Shown: positions 10,813-22,908, numbered from the stretch's first letter. The stretch is 64,000 nucleotides of DNA from Borovskyia barvae (GCA_030849085.1 JASAOM010001059.1:62001-126000), one strand, 5' to 3'. Notes: generated by a model not told the origin, from the letters alone. Made by a program: numbers and translations.

Positions 10813-13800
10813 GGATTCGCCAGCATATCAACTTGTTACAGTTTCTTCTTGGAGAGTGCCAAGGTAGAGAGCCACACACACACACACACACAAACAAAAA
10901 GGTAAGCGCAGAACTGTGAAACTGATTTCGTGCTTTTTGTTCTCTCTTTTATTGCTGGTCGTCGAAAAGGGGCGCTTTTTTTTTGTTTGCTTCTTTCTCC
11001 GACTCTTTTCTTCTCCTCTCCGGCCTCTTCTCCCCCCCCGCCCCCCATTTTCAGGCACAAAACGAAAGAATTGTAAACGGAGGAGGGGGTTCCGCTTTCC
11101 TCAGCTTCTCCCCCCTTCCCACCCATTTTTTCTCCTATCCATCTCACCTCTTCCCTCCCTCCCTCCTTTCCAACCCTTTCGTGCGTTGTACACTTCGTTT
11201 TTTGGTTCACTCCGTGCGATTTTTCTCTTTCAGTCGTGGTGCTGTTCCCTTCCCCCGTGGTCACTTTTTTTAGCTCCTTCTTTCTGCGTGCGTGTACGTG
11301 CTCTTGTGATCCTTTCTCCCTCCCCCCCTCCTACCCCCTTCTCCCTCAACGATCTCTTCCCCGTTTCTTTTTTTTAGCTTTCTCGGCTTCCCAGGGGGGG
11401 GAGTTCTTCTCTTCGAAGGTTTCTGAACCGCCACTCCTCACGTTTTTAATCAAGCCTTCCCCCCCCTCCGTCCTCTCTTATCACATTTCTTGCTTCCAAT
11501 AAGCAAATAGCTTTGCCTCTCCCCCTCCTTTCCTTTGTTGAGGTTGAGTGCGAAAGGTCTCCGCTACATCGCGGTCTATTCCACCTTTCCCGTTTCCTTT
11601 TTTCTTCGTTCTTCTTCCCCGTAGGTCACCCAACGCCGGGTCCTCACTGCCATCTCCCTCCCCTTGCCTTCAGTCTTTCGCTTTCTCTCTGTGTGTCTTC
11701 CTCCCTCTCCCCTTCCATCACATCCACCGCAGCAGCAAACTGTGAGGGTCGCTCCTGTTGGCTCACGCTGCAAATTCTATCGTAGCAGTGTCCTCCGCGT
11801 CCCTACATCTCTCCCCTCCCTCTTTTTTAATCCATTGGAAGAATTGGTGCTGCGTGGGTGTCGTGTAGTACGCGCTCTCAACCCCACCACACTTGACTTC
11901 ATAATCCATCTCATTATTATTATTTTGTTTAGGACACTGGGTAACAGAGGAGGGGAGGAGGAGGAGGAGGAGGAGGAGATAGCTGCTGCGCTAAAAAGAG
12001 GAGGCCGAAGCTGCTGTTCTTCCTTATCTTTCTTTTCCCAGCGCACCACGGCTCCAGCGCAGCACAAACGGTGACGAAGAAGAAGGAAAAGATTCGAAGT
12101 GCCTTGACATTGGACACCGATAAAGCGAAAGGTTGGAGAGTGTAAAAGTTGGTGAGCAACGTAGGCAAAAAAGGGAGGAAGGCACAGGCAGAAAAAAAAT
12201 CATTGTTAAACGTGTTGCATTCTTCTTCCCCGTGACTACCTCTTCTACGTGGTGTGAGTGTGTGTGTGTGTGTGGAAGGGTGGGGGATAGGTAGGGTCTC
12301 GCAGCTTCCCCGGGCCCATCCACCCCACCCCTAAGGTGACCGTGTGGGTGACGGTGGTAGCGCTTCTATCATTTCATTATTTTCTTTACCTGCCCCACCT
12401 TCTCGCATCTCCATTATTTGGGTGTATATATGCTTTGCCCTCTCCTTCAAAAAAGGAAATAGAAGCTCTCTCTGGCCAAGCAGAATCGATCTCTCTGCAT
12501 CACGCTGTACCGCTCACTTTCCCTTTCTTCGTCTCTTGGTGTCAGCCACAACAACAATAGCAGTGCCTACTCGCACGGCGCTTCGTAATTACTGCATACG
12601 CTTCCATCGCATCTGGTGTATTCGTGGGTCGTTCTGCGTTTTCTCCTTTCCTTTTCTTCCCTTTTTCACTGCACGAAAAGCGCCGTTCGCTGGTGGAGAG
12701 CAGTCAGTACGGTGGGTTGTTAATTTCTCGCTAGCGCCACGCTTCGTGCGCGTGCATCTCGAACATTTTCCCGAAATCTCTCGCCTAACGGAGGTGAACT
12801 CATCGGTGTTTCCTTGCGCACATAATTTGTTCACTTTCCTCTCTGTTGTTCTGCTGTGTGTGTGCGAGTGAGAGAGGGTGTGGCTGACGGCATTAGAGGA
12901 AGAGGGCGAGTAAAAGCCAGCTGGAAGAGAACGTAGGGTATCGTTTTCTGAACCTAATTACTTCAACTCGCTCAGCTGCTGACCAAAGCTGATCATAGCA
13001 AGTTGTACCTGGACACTTCTGCTCCCTGCTCTCCTGTTCTCCATTTCTTGGTGCGCTTCTCCCCTGCGCAGCTCCGTTTTCCTATTTTCCTACGCATCTT
13101 TAACTTCTGCTTTCTTACACGCAAAAGAATCCCGACTGCCTTCCCCCTGTCGATTTTACACCTTTTATTTTCCTTTGGGGGGGGGGCGTTCACCAGAGAG
13201 GCACGGAGGGGTTTCAGTCTCTACTCTTTCTGCATCCCACTTGTGTGTGTGCGTGTGTGTGCGTATCTGTTTAGTAAGTGCGTGCGCGTGTTCTCTCGCT
13301 CGTTGCATTTTACATTTCCGCTAAGAGGCCATTCAGTGCACGAATTCTTACTGAGCGACAATATAATAATCTTGCAATTCTCTCTCCCGCCCCCCTACAT
13401 CAGCTTCCTTGACTCAGTGGCGTTCAAGGTATTTAGGGGTGGGTGGGCAGACGGTTCTTGTGGTCAACATTACCATCAGCTGTTCATGTAATCAAATGGT
13501 GCTCTTTTGATATTAAACATTTTTGTGCTCGTACTAATACAACTCTTGCCACTAGGCTTCGGTTACTCTTACCAATTCTTTTTATTTTCCGTGCTAAATC
13601 TGGAACGGTCACGGGAGACTTGTGTGCTTTGAAAATTATTGCTCTTCTTTTGCGCCCAGGTCGCTCGCTGACACACCTGCCCATCGCCACCGACGACGGC
13701 TCACCCCTCCCTTTTCTTTTCCTTTTCTTTTTGTTCCCAGCGCGGTTCTTCCGCAAAAAGCAGAGGAGACATCTTCAGTGGTTTCGGTCATACCAAACAT

Positions 13801-15402
13801 TTTTTTCCAAACCCTAAAGTCAACGAAGGGAAGTAGAGCCCTTTCAATTTCATCCTCTTACTGCACTCGCTTCCTTCCCCTTCCCCTTCCCCAACACCGA
13901 AGCGCCAGACTTCTGGTTTTAGTCTGTGATCGGGGTCATCGTGTTCTTCTTTTCAAGTCGTGCTTGAATTTCTTTTGTTGTTGCGGATACACAGCCATCC
14001 GCACCTTCCCCACAGGAGCGCGCAGGTTTCCTCGATTGTTTTCGCTTTTTGTTTGTTCGTTTTGTGCATGTGCATGTGTGTGTGTGTGTGTGCGTATCCA
14101 TCGAAACGGCTCTTTGTCAATCCCTTGTCGTTTCTTCGTCGTTGGGCCTCCCCTCCCTCCACTTTTTCCCCTTTCCCCTCCGAGGCCCCTTTCACACGCA
14201 CAGGGCAGTTGAAGAGAGAAAAAAAGGTCACACAAATCAAAAGGAACACGAAAAAGTACGGCCGCGATCGTTCTTCGGCGCGCTACTCGGGGCACCTAAA
14301 GGTTCTTTGGACGAGTTGAAGAAGTGCGTGCGCGGCAAACAAGGTACATTATAATTGCTATTATTGTTATTGAAAAGGGGGAGGATAGGCCGCTGACTTC
14401 GTGCTGGAAGAGAAAGAAGAGCTTCCAGGCACTCTCCTATCTTTTGCAAAGCCTATTAGCCGTCCACCTCCTTTTATTAAAAAATTTTTCAGCTACCTTC
14501 ATCACTTGTGGTCCTTCCCCATAACGCCTCGCGTGCTTTTATGACAACTTTCTTCTTATCTTGTTCTTCCCTTTGTCTTTGGCGCCAGTGCAGCGCGTTT
14601 GAAATTCAGCTTCCTCTTAACGCTTTCTCACCCACTTTTTTCTTTTCCTCTGTCTTCTCCTGCTGAAGCTGAGCCGACCCCTACTCTCCCTTCTTCTTTT
14701 TTCCTCGTCATCGGTATCTTTGCTTCCTGAGGAGTAACTCTGCTTTGGATTGGAGGCCTGTCTTTTGGCTCCTGCGTGTGCGTGCGTCCTTAACGCACGC
14801 ACCAGCCACATCGAGATTGCCGAGTACCCGAGTGTGCGTCCCCACCGGTCTATCCAACTCCGTAAGCCCCTCTGTTTTGTATGCCTCTGACTTCATTTCT
14901 TCCACCACCCTCTTCTTTTTTGTTGCTTCATTGTGCAAAACGTGTTGCATCTTCCTTCAGCCCCCCTCTCTTTTCCCATTTTTTTTCGCTCCAGCCCACA
15001 CATTTTCACTAGTTTGCCCTTCTTAATTTTCTGGTAACATACTTGTATCTAATACTTTTTTTCCTTTTCGAGGTCGAGCTGCAGGCAGCTGTGGAAGGAA
15101 GCCTTCGGACTTGTGTTCTCCCTGTGTGCGAGCGAGTGTGTGTGCTTGTGTACCCGTCTGTCTGCGAACCTAAGAAAGGGGGCTGAAACGCTCATACACC
15201 CAGTTCACTATTCCTGCAGTGGCGGGAAGGGCTATCATTTTTTCCGATTTTTTCCGGCTGCAAACTTTGTTGTCCCTACTCATTTGCTTTCTAAATACTA
15301 TTTTTCTGCTTGGTGGCTTGGGTGATTGGTGTCTGCGTTGTCCCCGCTTCCTCACCGGGGCGCCGCGACGAAGTGGTGCTTTCTTCTTAGCTTTTTTCTC
15401 GG

Positions 15403-15422
15403 TATATATATATATATATATA
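15403..15422. repeat. (TA)10 microsatellite
   Basis: A perfect 20-bp TA run about 820 bases before the PSP1-domain gene. Confidence 0.9.
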
Positions 15423-16179
15423 GTAAAGAGTAGGGCGTGTAACTTGCGTACGCCCATCGCTTCCCCGTCCAAAAGGAAAAAAAGAAAGGGAAAGGTTAGC
15501 ACTGCCGCGTGTTCCTCCGCCTTTTCTTGCTATTGCTTTTTCTTCTCCTTGACCCTCTCAGCACCTCTCTCCCCCCTCACTCTCAGACACGAAGGCCGCA
15601 TCAAAGTCCATCAGGCATCATTGTCATCATCTTCGTTGGTGTGAAGGGTGAGTAAAATTTTCTCCTGTTCTCTGTGATCCTCCATTTTTTTGTGTGCTTT
15701 TGTTATCTCCTTAGGTGTTCGGATCGGGTCGATATTAGACAAAAAAGGGAAGAAAGGGAAAGATCAAACGCATACCCTTCCTCTTCCTTTTTTTTGTGGT
15801 GTGCGCCTTGGCGTGAGTGTGTTTGTGTGTCCATATCTGGAACTTATTGCTTTGTTTTTCGGGTGTCTTCGCGTTATTTTTTTCTCGTAGGCTAAGTGGT
15901 GAGGGATCTCGTCCGAAGCGCTTTGAAGAGGCAAACACGTTCATCAAAGTTCTCTATCGCTCTCGTGCTCTCCTTTCGCTTTGTTTGTTCTCTCGCTCTC
16001 GTGTGCGGTGCCTCCCTTTGAGGGGCTAGGGCCTTTGTGCTGAGGTTGTTGGGGTGGCGTCTTCCCATCCTCAGTCCCTTTTCGGAGCTCTCAGCTTGAC
16101 GGAACTTCTATTTTACCAGGTTGGCACCTATCTCTGACACTGCTGCTTCATTTTTGCTGTTGTATCGTGTAGTAGCTGG

Positions 16180-16225
16180 TTCACGGTGTGTTTTCTCTCT
16201 CTGATTTCACGTTTTCCATTGGCAG
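16180..16225 (+). promoter_or_regulatory. Predicted trans-splice acceptor of the PSP1-domain gene
   Basis: A T/C-rich tract from about 16188 to 16220 ends in GGCAG, with AG at 16224-16225. The ATG is at 16244, so the predicted gene-encoded leader is 18 bases. Confidence 0.55.
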
Positions 16226-16243
16226 CTCCTCTCTGTATATACG

Positions 16244-19135
16244 ATGCATGTTAGTGTCAGTGCTGTCAAGGTAGGTGCTGAGGCTGCCGCCGAGAGAGAC
16301 AGAGTCCCCCACAGAAACGAAACCTACCACTCTACCGATGTTTCTACCCTGTTTCAGCTGGTTGCGCCGCGCGGCACCTGCAGCGGTGAAGATGAGGATA
16401 TGGACGAGACCTTACAGAGTTGCACGACAGGTTGTAATGAAGAGGACACCACCGACACCTTCCAAAGCTGTTATGAGGACGCCTTTCCACTCCCGATAAG
16501 TGCCCGCCAAGGCAGCTCCAGTTCAACAAGTGGCTCCATGCTGCTAAATCGAGCAGCTTACACGCTGCCTGGAGTGAGTCAGAAACGACACTCGTTCAGT
16601 CACAGCTGTCACAACCCATATGTGCCACTCGGTAGCAACGATGGGAACCAACCTATTCTAGCTGGATCCAGTCCACCAAGCTCGGCAGTCGCCGTGGTGC
16701 AGCGCCGCGGCAGCTACCCCTTCAGCAACACGTCACAGAATCCCCTGACGTTCGAATTTACGTCGAGCTCCACCTTAGCGGACCTTTCCTCCAACAACGT
16801 TGGCGTATCGGTACAAACGCGCTGTAAGTCGAGTCTGCCCGCATCCATGCAACCCCAGCCGTTCACGGATAAGCAAACAAATTGCTGCTGGGGGGACGGT
16901 AACCCAATGTCGATGGTATCGCAGGAGCTGCGTCACATCTCCACGCCCACGGTCGGCACCCTCAGCAGCGGCGATAACAAAGCACTTTATGTGAGTGTCA
17001 AGCAACGTATGCGGTCTGACATCAACTCCCCCGGTGCCTCCCCCAACACCTCTAGCATCACGACACCAGGCTTCCAGCAGTCCTCGCCGATGATGACCAC
17101 AGTGCCAAAGGGGGTGCGGGGTCCTTCCAGTAGGTCCGACTTAGAAGTACCCTCGGCTTTTGCGGACTACCACATCGCTGCAGCTCCTCCCAACCCCTGC
17201 ATCTTCAGGGAAGAGCTGGGAAATCCTCTTTGTGATACGCCGCCATTGCCTGCCCTCACGCTTGCCCCCGCCCCCGCCCCCCACGTCTCCACCACGGTGA
17301 GCATGCAGAAAGCGGCGGGGCTATCGCGGCGAAGGCAAAAAGCGGCCTCGGCACCGTATGCCGCTCACGTACCTCAGGGTGACCGTCAGCCAGCACACTC
17401 ACCTCTGATGTATGGGGTCCACGGGCAGCCGTGCACCCAGCGGCAGGTCCAGCAGTATCTTCCGCCACCAACGTCACCCCCTCCATCGCAGTATTATGTG
17501 TGCGGCATTTACGCGCCATTGAGCTCCCCTGGTGGTGTGCCATCGCAGCCAAGCATATACACACGAGACGTCGCTCCACCTCCTCCGCAGCACCAGCTGC
17601 AGCCGCAACCAATACTCGTTCAATGCCCTCATCCTCCTCCCTTCGTCGAAGGAGTCCATGCTGCAGCGGCTAGTGTAATTGGTGTGCCAACTTTCGCGGA
17701 AGGCCCCTGTTTTACCGGGCCCAGCACCTCTCCACATGCGTACGTTCCGACTGGGCAGCCCGTTGGGAATGGCTACTCCTGTGCTTCCACACCGATTATT
17801 CCAACCTCTGTTCGTAGCCGATCGGCGCAGGACGGCCACGCTGATCTGCATCAAGCAGCGCAACGGTGCAGTGCCAAGGGTGGCGCCGTTTCTCTCAACA
17901 GCTCACCCACGGTGCCAGCGTTGCGAGAAACTCCGTTCATGGCTCGTGGGCCCGCCGGGGTCGGTGCCCGCCGCAAAGCCGCTGATCTCAAGCTTAAAAC
18001 GGGAAGCCACACCTCGAACGGCGTATCCACCGCGACGGAGTCCTTCGCGGCTGCGCACCCTTCCACCTCTCTTCATTCAACAGTGCCTGTCCAGGTTAGG
18101 GCCACCCCCACCGACGTCCCTGTGGCAAGCCCGACCACCCAAAAGACGGTCGATACAAACGAAGACGAACGTTTTCACATCGACCGCACACGTCGAATTC
18201 GACTTTTTGTGGTGGTGAAATGCAAAGCCGAAGGCCAGCGGTACGCCTGCCCGATGTCGCCAGAGGAAGTCCCAGTCGGCAGTTATTTGCTGGTAGAGGG
18301 CGACCGCGGTGCGGGTCTTGGCAAGGTGCTCGCCCACGTTTTCATTGATCAGATGGCGCGTGACTGCGCGATCATTGAGAGAAAGCGAGAAGTGGCGCTG
18401 CAGAAGCTGCGGGAGCGTAAAGCAGGACTTTTAAAGAAAAGCGATACAGATTCGGCAAACGAGGTTCCTGACCTCTCCGACTTGCCCGAACGTACCGGTG
18501 AGGAAGCCTACCAGTATGTTATGTCATTGAAAACGTGGCCGTGGGTAGTTGGCCCCGCCACTCCCGAGGATGTTGAAAGTCTGGAGAGGAAGAGCGAGGA
18601 GGAGAGGCATGCCCTGGAAATGGCCAAGCCCATTGTGCGCCAATTTATCGAAAATCGCTACCTCCAACGTGTAGCACGCAACGAAGCCGCACTTTCAGCG
18701 GTGGCCGCGGCGGCTGGGACGCCCCATACAACCAGCCTGAAAACAGTGAGCACCGAAGAGGCTCACGAAGGAGCGGAGGAAACCCCCTCGGATGAGGAGA
18801 AGCATCCATCTCCTCTGACTCCGCTTTCCGCCGAGGAAGCAAAAATGCTGGAGCTGAGCCGTGAGGTCACCCTGGTCGACTGTGAGTATCAATTCACGCG
18901 CGAGAAAATCACGTTCTACGTCACCCGTCCGCAGCGGAGCGTATTTGCAGATTTTCGAAGCATGCAGCGCAAACTGTTTCGGACCTTTCGCTGCCGTATT
19001 TGGATCGCGTACATGGATGAGGTGGCGGCCGACAAGGATGCACCAGACTCCTTCGTCTTCGTTCCACCCCCGTCCACCGTCATCGGGGCTGCCCCCGCCT
19101 CTCAGGAGGAAGCTCCGGTGAGCGAGACTCCGTAG
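16244..19135 (+). CDS. PSP1 C-terminal-domain protein with long disordered N-terminus
   Basis: The 963-residue protein has two parts. Residues 1 to about 640 are low-complexity, rich in Ser, Pro, Gln and Thr, and look disordered. From about residue 645 there is a PSP1-type domain: RRIRLFVVVKCKAEG, then PVGSYLLVEGDRGAGLGKVL, a helical segment EMAKPIVRQFIENR, an acidic insert of roughly 55 residues, and the conserved end VTLVDCEYQF, REKITFYVT, SVFADFRSMQRKLFRTF (about 870-925). The two halves match the bacterial RicT/YaaT and yeast Psp1 arrangement, with the insert between them. PSP1-domain proteins in trypanosomatids are commonly linked to mRNA regulation; I infer a role in RNA metabolism and see no RNA-recognition motif. 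The ATG lies just after a good splice acceptor. Confidence 0.8.
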   Translation: MHVSVSAVKVGAEAAAERDRVPHRNETYHSTDVSTLFQLVAPRGTCSGEDEDMDETLQSCTTGCNEEDTTDTFQSCYEDAFPLPISARQGSSSSTSGSMLLNRAAYTLPGVSQKRHSFSHSCHNPYVPLGSNDGNQPILAGSSPPSSAVAVVQRRGSYPFSNTSQNPLTFEFTSSSTLADLSSNNVGVSVQTRCKSSLPASMQPQPFTDKQTNCCWGDGNPMSMVSQELRHISTPTVGTLSSGDNKALYVSVKQRMRSDINSPGASPNTSSITTPGFQQSSPMMTTVPKGVRGPSSRSDLEVPSAFADYHIAAAPPNPCIFREELGNPLCDTPPLPALTLAPAPAPHVSTTVSMQKAAGLSRRRQKAASAPYAAHVPQGDRQPAHSPLMYGVHGQPCTQRQVQQYLPPPTSPPPSQYYVCGIYAPLSSPGGVPSQPSIYTRDVAPPPPQHQLQPQPILVQCPHPPPFVEGVHAAAASVIGVPTFAEGPCFTGPSTSPHAYVPTGQPVGNGYSCASTPIIPTSVRSRSAQDGHADLHQAAQRCSAKGGAVSLNSSPTVPALRETPFMARGPAGVGARRKAADLKLKTGSHTSNGVSTATESFAAAHPSTSLHSTVPVQVRATPTDVPVASPTTQKTVDTNEDERFHIDRTRRIRLFVVVKCKAEGQRYACPMSPEEVPVGSYLLVEGDRGAGLGKVLAHVFIDQMARDCAIIERKREVALQKLRERKAGLLKKSDTDSANEVPDLSDLPERTGEEAYQYVMSLKTWPWVVGPATPEDVESLERKSEEERHALEMAKPIVRQFIENRYLQRVARNEAALSAVAAAAGTPHTTSLKTVSTEEAHEGAEETPSDEEKHPSPLTPLSAEEAKMLELSREVTLVDCEYQFTREKITFYVTRPQRSVFADFRSMQRKLFRTFRCRIWIAYMDEVAADKDAPDSFVFVPPPSTVIGAAPASQEEAPVSETP

Positions 19136-21315
19136 AAACTCGCCTGCACGCACACAATCCGGCTCCGATCTCCAAAGGCAAACCTGCGCGTGGGCGAAGG
19201 CTGCGCATACGGACAGGATGAAGAACTTTTCCCCCTCTCTTGAGGATGAGTAACAGAGTGCGACCTTTGGTGATAGCTCTTGTTGCTCCACCTCCCTTCT
19301 TCCGCTTTCGCGACTACCCTTGCGCTTTACTCTTTGGTGTACAAGCGCATGTGAGGGCTGATGTGTTCGAGAAAACGTTTGCTTTTCCCTTTCACTGTTG
19401 TCCTTGCGACTCTCTTCCGGTGCGAGGCATTCGTAAACGCACGAAAAAAATGGTGTCGGGATACTCGACTGGCTTTGAATAGGTAGAGAGTGCCTGCTGC
19501 TTGCGTATGGGCTGCCGATGCAGTGAAGTGCCTGGCCGGTTGGAAAAAAAAGATGTTCGATAGTGTTTCACCCCTTTTTATTTTCAAAGATCTCCGAAAG
19601 AGAGAAAAGCGGAGGTATCGTCTTTCTCCTCTTTTTCCTTCTCGCTTCTTCTCCCCCCCCCCCGCTTCCCCTTCCTGTTGGAAAGGGGATGGGACGTGGG
19701 AGGATGAGGAAGGAGACGGCCCTGCTGCAATCCTCCCCCCTTCTTCCCCCTTTCAAATGATCTCTACTTTCATTTCCTGTTTGCTTTTTTGTTGTTGATT
19801 TCGGTTGGTGCGTGTTTTTTGTGTTTGCTTCGCGTCAACAACTGGATTACTTTCCCATTACCGTTTCCTCTTAGATCGACACAACGTACTTCATCCTCAT
19901 CGTTCTCTAGGATGTCCTGATTTCCTTTTCTCTGCATTGTTCTTTTTGAGAAGGAAAAGAGAGGGGGCGAAGGAGGTAGCAGACGGAGACGCAGCCTCTT
20001 CCAGCGTCTAGAATACCGGCTAATACATGTGTTAAATGGAAGTGGGGGGGGGCGTGATGCGAAAAAACGCGATTGTAGGGGCACTGTGGAGGCTACCCCT
20101 TTTCTGCCGTCACCATCGGGCTCCACCTCCCGGCCTTCACTCGACTTTCCCACCTCCTTACCCTTGGCGACACCTACTTGGGCTTCGTCGTCAGTGGAAG
20201 GTGGAGATGTTGCAAGACAACGTAACTTCCTCCACCCTCCTTCCTTCTTCTATTTTGCGGATTTCATTCATCTCTTTCCATGAGAACAGAACGTATTTCA
20301 GATCTACCTCGATTCTGTGCTTCTGCTCTCTCTTTTTCTTTCCGGTTTTTGCTCGATGAAAAGGGAGAACACCGATGTATTCTTGTGAAGGATGCTCCGC
20401 GACGGGGGGGAGGTGGTGATGGTGATTAAGGTCGTGCGTATCTGTCGTAGGTGGAGAAGAGTTGAAGGCGAAATGTGTGTGTATGTGTCTGTGAAATGAA
20501 GATGGAGTGACACGAATGGTGCAGAGAGCGTTGCCTTCTCCTCTTTTCGCTGTCTTCTCTCATTCCCCGTTTCATTTTCCCTATCCCACCTTGCGGATAT
20601 TGTCTTTGCTACCTCGCTTTTTTTGACGATGCAGGGCCACTGAGCGTCCACAGGGGGGGGAGGACGAGGGAGGGGGGGGGTCGACGAGATACAGGCGAAG
20701 TACATTTGAGGGCGTTGAAGGTGGAATCAGTCAAGAAAGCTTTGATAACGGAGTGCCTTCATGTCATTTCTTTTCGTCTCGTTTTACTTAGCTTTCTTTT
20801 TGAGGGCGTCACGGGTAGGCCCGCTGGCTTCTGCAGGTCTCATTGGCTTATCCTCCCCTCTCTTGTGAGTTTTCCCTGGTTCTGCATAACCTGACTTACC
20901 CTGCGAGTATGACGCAAGGAGCAGTGTGTGTGTGTGTGTGTGTTCGTGTGGTTGCGGCGGGGACGCAAATGCTAACGAGATGAAGAATAACAAAAGGGAG
21001 AAATGGAATAGAACTCCTTCGTGGAATTGTCAGCCACCCACTCTTGGTCCTCATCTCTCGTTAAATCCAGATGGCGCTCTCCTTTCCTCCGCGGCTCAGG
21101 GAGTTGTGAGTTTCCGCATCGCTGCCACTCGACCCCCACCCCACCCCCACTCATCAATCCTGTCCGTCTCTCTCTCTCTCTCCCTCCCGATCTTTGGAAA
21201 ACCCCGCATTTCTCATCCGTTCCGCTACTAAACGTTTGCTCGAAGCATTTCTGTTGTGCTTTTCCATACCGACCCTCCATTGATCTCTTTTTTGTGTTTT
21301 CTCGAGATCTCCGTC
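19136..21315. other. Spacer between PSP1-domain and RabGGTase alpha genes
   Basis: No gene is supported. It contains C-runs near 19653-19663, a (GT)n run at 20924-20942, a (TC)n patch near 21165-21185, and G-runs near 20404 and 20655-20680. It is presumed to be UTR and intercistronic sequence. Confidence 0.5.
21272..21306 (+). promoter_or_regulatory. Predicted trans-splice acceptor of the RabGGTase alpha gene
   Basis: The T-rich tract at about 21283-21301 is followed by AG at 21305-21306, with no other AG since about 21244. The ATG is at 21316, giving a predicted 9-nt leader. Confidence 0.55.
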
Positions 21316-22908
21316 ATGCACGATCAGAAAAAGAGGAAACATGAGATACAGAGCCCGGAAGCCGAAGCAGCCGCGGCTGTGGAACATGAAAGGGTTGGTG
21401 CTTTGTACACGTCGGTGCTGACAGCCCACAAGAATCACCTCTACTCCAATGAATTGCTTGCAGATTCCGAGGCCCTTCTTACTGCTGTGCCGGAAGCGTA
21501 TACCGCCTACAATTATCGCCGTCTTGCCCTCGAAGCGATGGGGAGAGAGATGCCTGCCACGAAAGATGCTGAGGCGCCGGGCGACACCACTCAAAAAATC
21601 GGTGCAACGGCGGAGGTGAAACTTGCGCGCTCGTCGTCGCAAGAGTGGCTGCGGAAAGAGCTGCAGTTGAACTCGAGGGTGCTGCTCCTGAACTACAAAA
21701 ACTACAACGCCTTTCTACATCGACATTGGATTTTCAAGCGTCTTGAGATGCTGGCGACCGAGGAAGCCGTGCAGGCGACTGGAGCATGCTCGCATCCTAC
21801 GGCAACGATGACATCCTCTGCATCGGAAGCTGCCGCGTCACCGGATGCGGAAAACGCTTTGATCGCTGCTTCACCTGTTCCGACGTATGATCTTCTGTGC
21901 AGCCTTCTGCAAAAAGAGCGTTCTCAATGCGAGCAATTACTCCAATTGGACGAGCGCAACTTTCATGCCTGGAATTACCGCCGTTGGGTCATGGAGCAGG
22001 AGTCCCGCACCGCCCAGTTGCGCACAACGTACCTCCTGTTGGGACACTCGCCATCCCCCATCGATGGATACAGCGCGGAGTCGAGCGCAGCACCATCGCA
22101 CGAGAACAGCTGTGAACCAGTGCCCCTCTTTTCACCTGCAGAGGTAGCAGAGCTGCGCTACACCAATCAGAAAATTCGCAACAATTTCTCGAACTACAGC
22201 GCGTGGCACCAGCGCTCCCTCGCCATCCAATCCGCAGTGAAACGTTGGCAACCGCAGCAGGCAGAGGGCGACGGTAGTGTATTCCCATCGGATGTGAGAG
22301 AACAGCAGCCGCAGACGTCGTGGCGTGCGGCGCTGCTGAGTCAGGTGCGTGAGGATATTGGATTCCTCGAGCAGGCGGTGTACTGCGACCCCAACGACCA
22401 ATCGGCCTGGTTCTACGCTCCCTTCATCTTCCAGTTGCTGCGAAGCCATTATGTCGACTCGGACACCGCTGCCGCTGTTGCATTGGAAGGCCGCTTTGTG
22501 AATGCGGTTGTGGACCTCGTCGCGGAAGCAGAACGAGCGGGCACCGAGCATGAGTGCTACCTCCCTTATCACTTCCTTCTCGATCAATTCATACTGCTCC
22601 AGGACGCCTCACTAGCGCCGCCAAATGCTGGCTGTACCTCATCAACCGTTTCACCGACTTGGGCTCGAGATGCCCTGGGCGAATACGCCTCCGCGTTGTG
22701 CGCCAAGGTCCCATCCCTCTCGGTTGACCAGTGTGAGGAAAAGCCAGGCGCCTCAGCGCCGGGAGGTGAGGACGGCGGTACCTCGTCGCGATTGCGGTGC
22801 TTCCGCTTTCTTCATGCACGCCTACGCCAGGCAGACGTCCTTCGTTGCTGCCTCTATGATGATCTCCTCCAGCGGGCTCTACAAGGAGTGCAGTCGCAAG
22901 TGGCTTGA
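21316..22908 (+). CDS. Rab geranylgeranyltransferase (type II) alpha subunit
   Basis: The 530-residue protein carries the helical-pair repeats of prenyltransferase alpha subunits. Visible repeats are AYNYRRLALEAM, NYKNYNAFLHRHWIFKRL, DERNFHAWNYRRWVMEQ, NFSNYSAWHQRSLAIQ and DPNDQSAWFYAPFIFQLL. The NFSNYSAWH and DPNDQSAWFY forms are typical of the Rab-specific (type II) enzyme and differ from the farnesyltransferase/GGTase I alpha subunit. With a beta subunit and Rab escort protein, the family attaches geranylgeranyl groups to C-terminal cysteines of Rab GTPases in the cytosol. Repeats are separated by low-complexity inserts (for example around residues 155-190 and 245-275), which explains the length. 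I see no LRR domain at the C-terminus. The open frame runs upstream to a GTG at 21256, but the first in-frame ATG is 21316. Confidence 0.88.
   Translation: MHDQKKRKHEIQSPEAEAAAAVEHERVGALYTSVLTAHKNHLYSNELLADSEALLTAVPEAYTAYNYRRLALEAMGREMPATKDAEAPGDTTQKIGATAEVKLARSSSQEWLRKELQLNSRVLLLNYKNYNAFLHRHWIFKRLEMLATEEAVQATGACSHPTATMTSSASEAAASPDAENALIAASPVPTYDLLCSLLQKERSQCEQLLQLDERNFHAWNYRRWVMEQESRTAQLRTTYLLLGHSPSPIDGYSAESSAAPSHENSCEPVPLFSPAEVAELRYTNQKIRNNFSNYSAWHQRSLAIQSAVKRWQPQQAEGDGSVFPSDVREQQPQTSWRAALLSQVREDIGFLEQAVYCDPNDQSAWFYAPFIFQLLRSHYVDSDTAAAVALEGRFVNAVVDLVAEAERAGTEHECYLPYHFLLDQFILLQDASLAPPNAGCTSSTVSPTWARDALGEYASALCAKVPSLSVDQCEEKPGASAPGGEDGGTSSRLRCFRFLHARLRQADVLRCCLYDDLLQRALQGVQSQVA

Larger units (their letters stand above)
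9604..16243. other. 6.6-kb gene-free stretch
   Basis: This is the largest gap in the window. No open frame in it has protein-like composition: they are Pro/Ser/Phe/Leu-rich translations of CT-rich DNA. It carries (TA)n runs at 10225-10244, 10793-10812 and 15403-15422, a (CA)n run at 10872-10892, (GT)n runs at about 12257-12274 and 14075-14092, (TCC)n near 10560-10586 and (GGA)n near 11950-11976. Pyrimidine tracts occur throughout. It may be a long 3' UTR of the pump gene, a long 5' region of the PSP1 gene, or hold unrecognised non-coding RNA. I found no tRNA or other known RNA gene. Confidence 0.5.
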
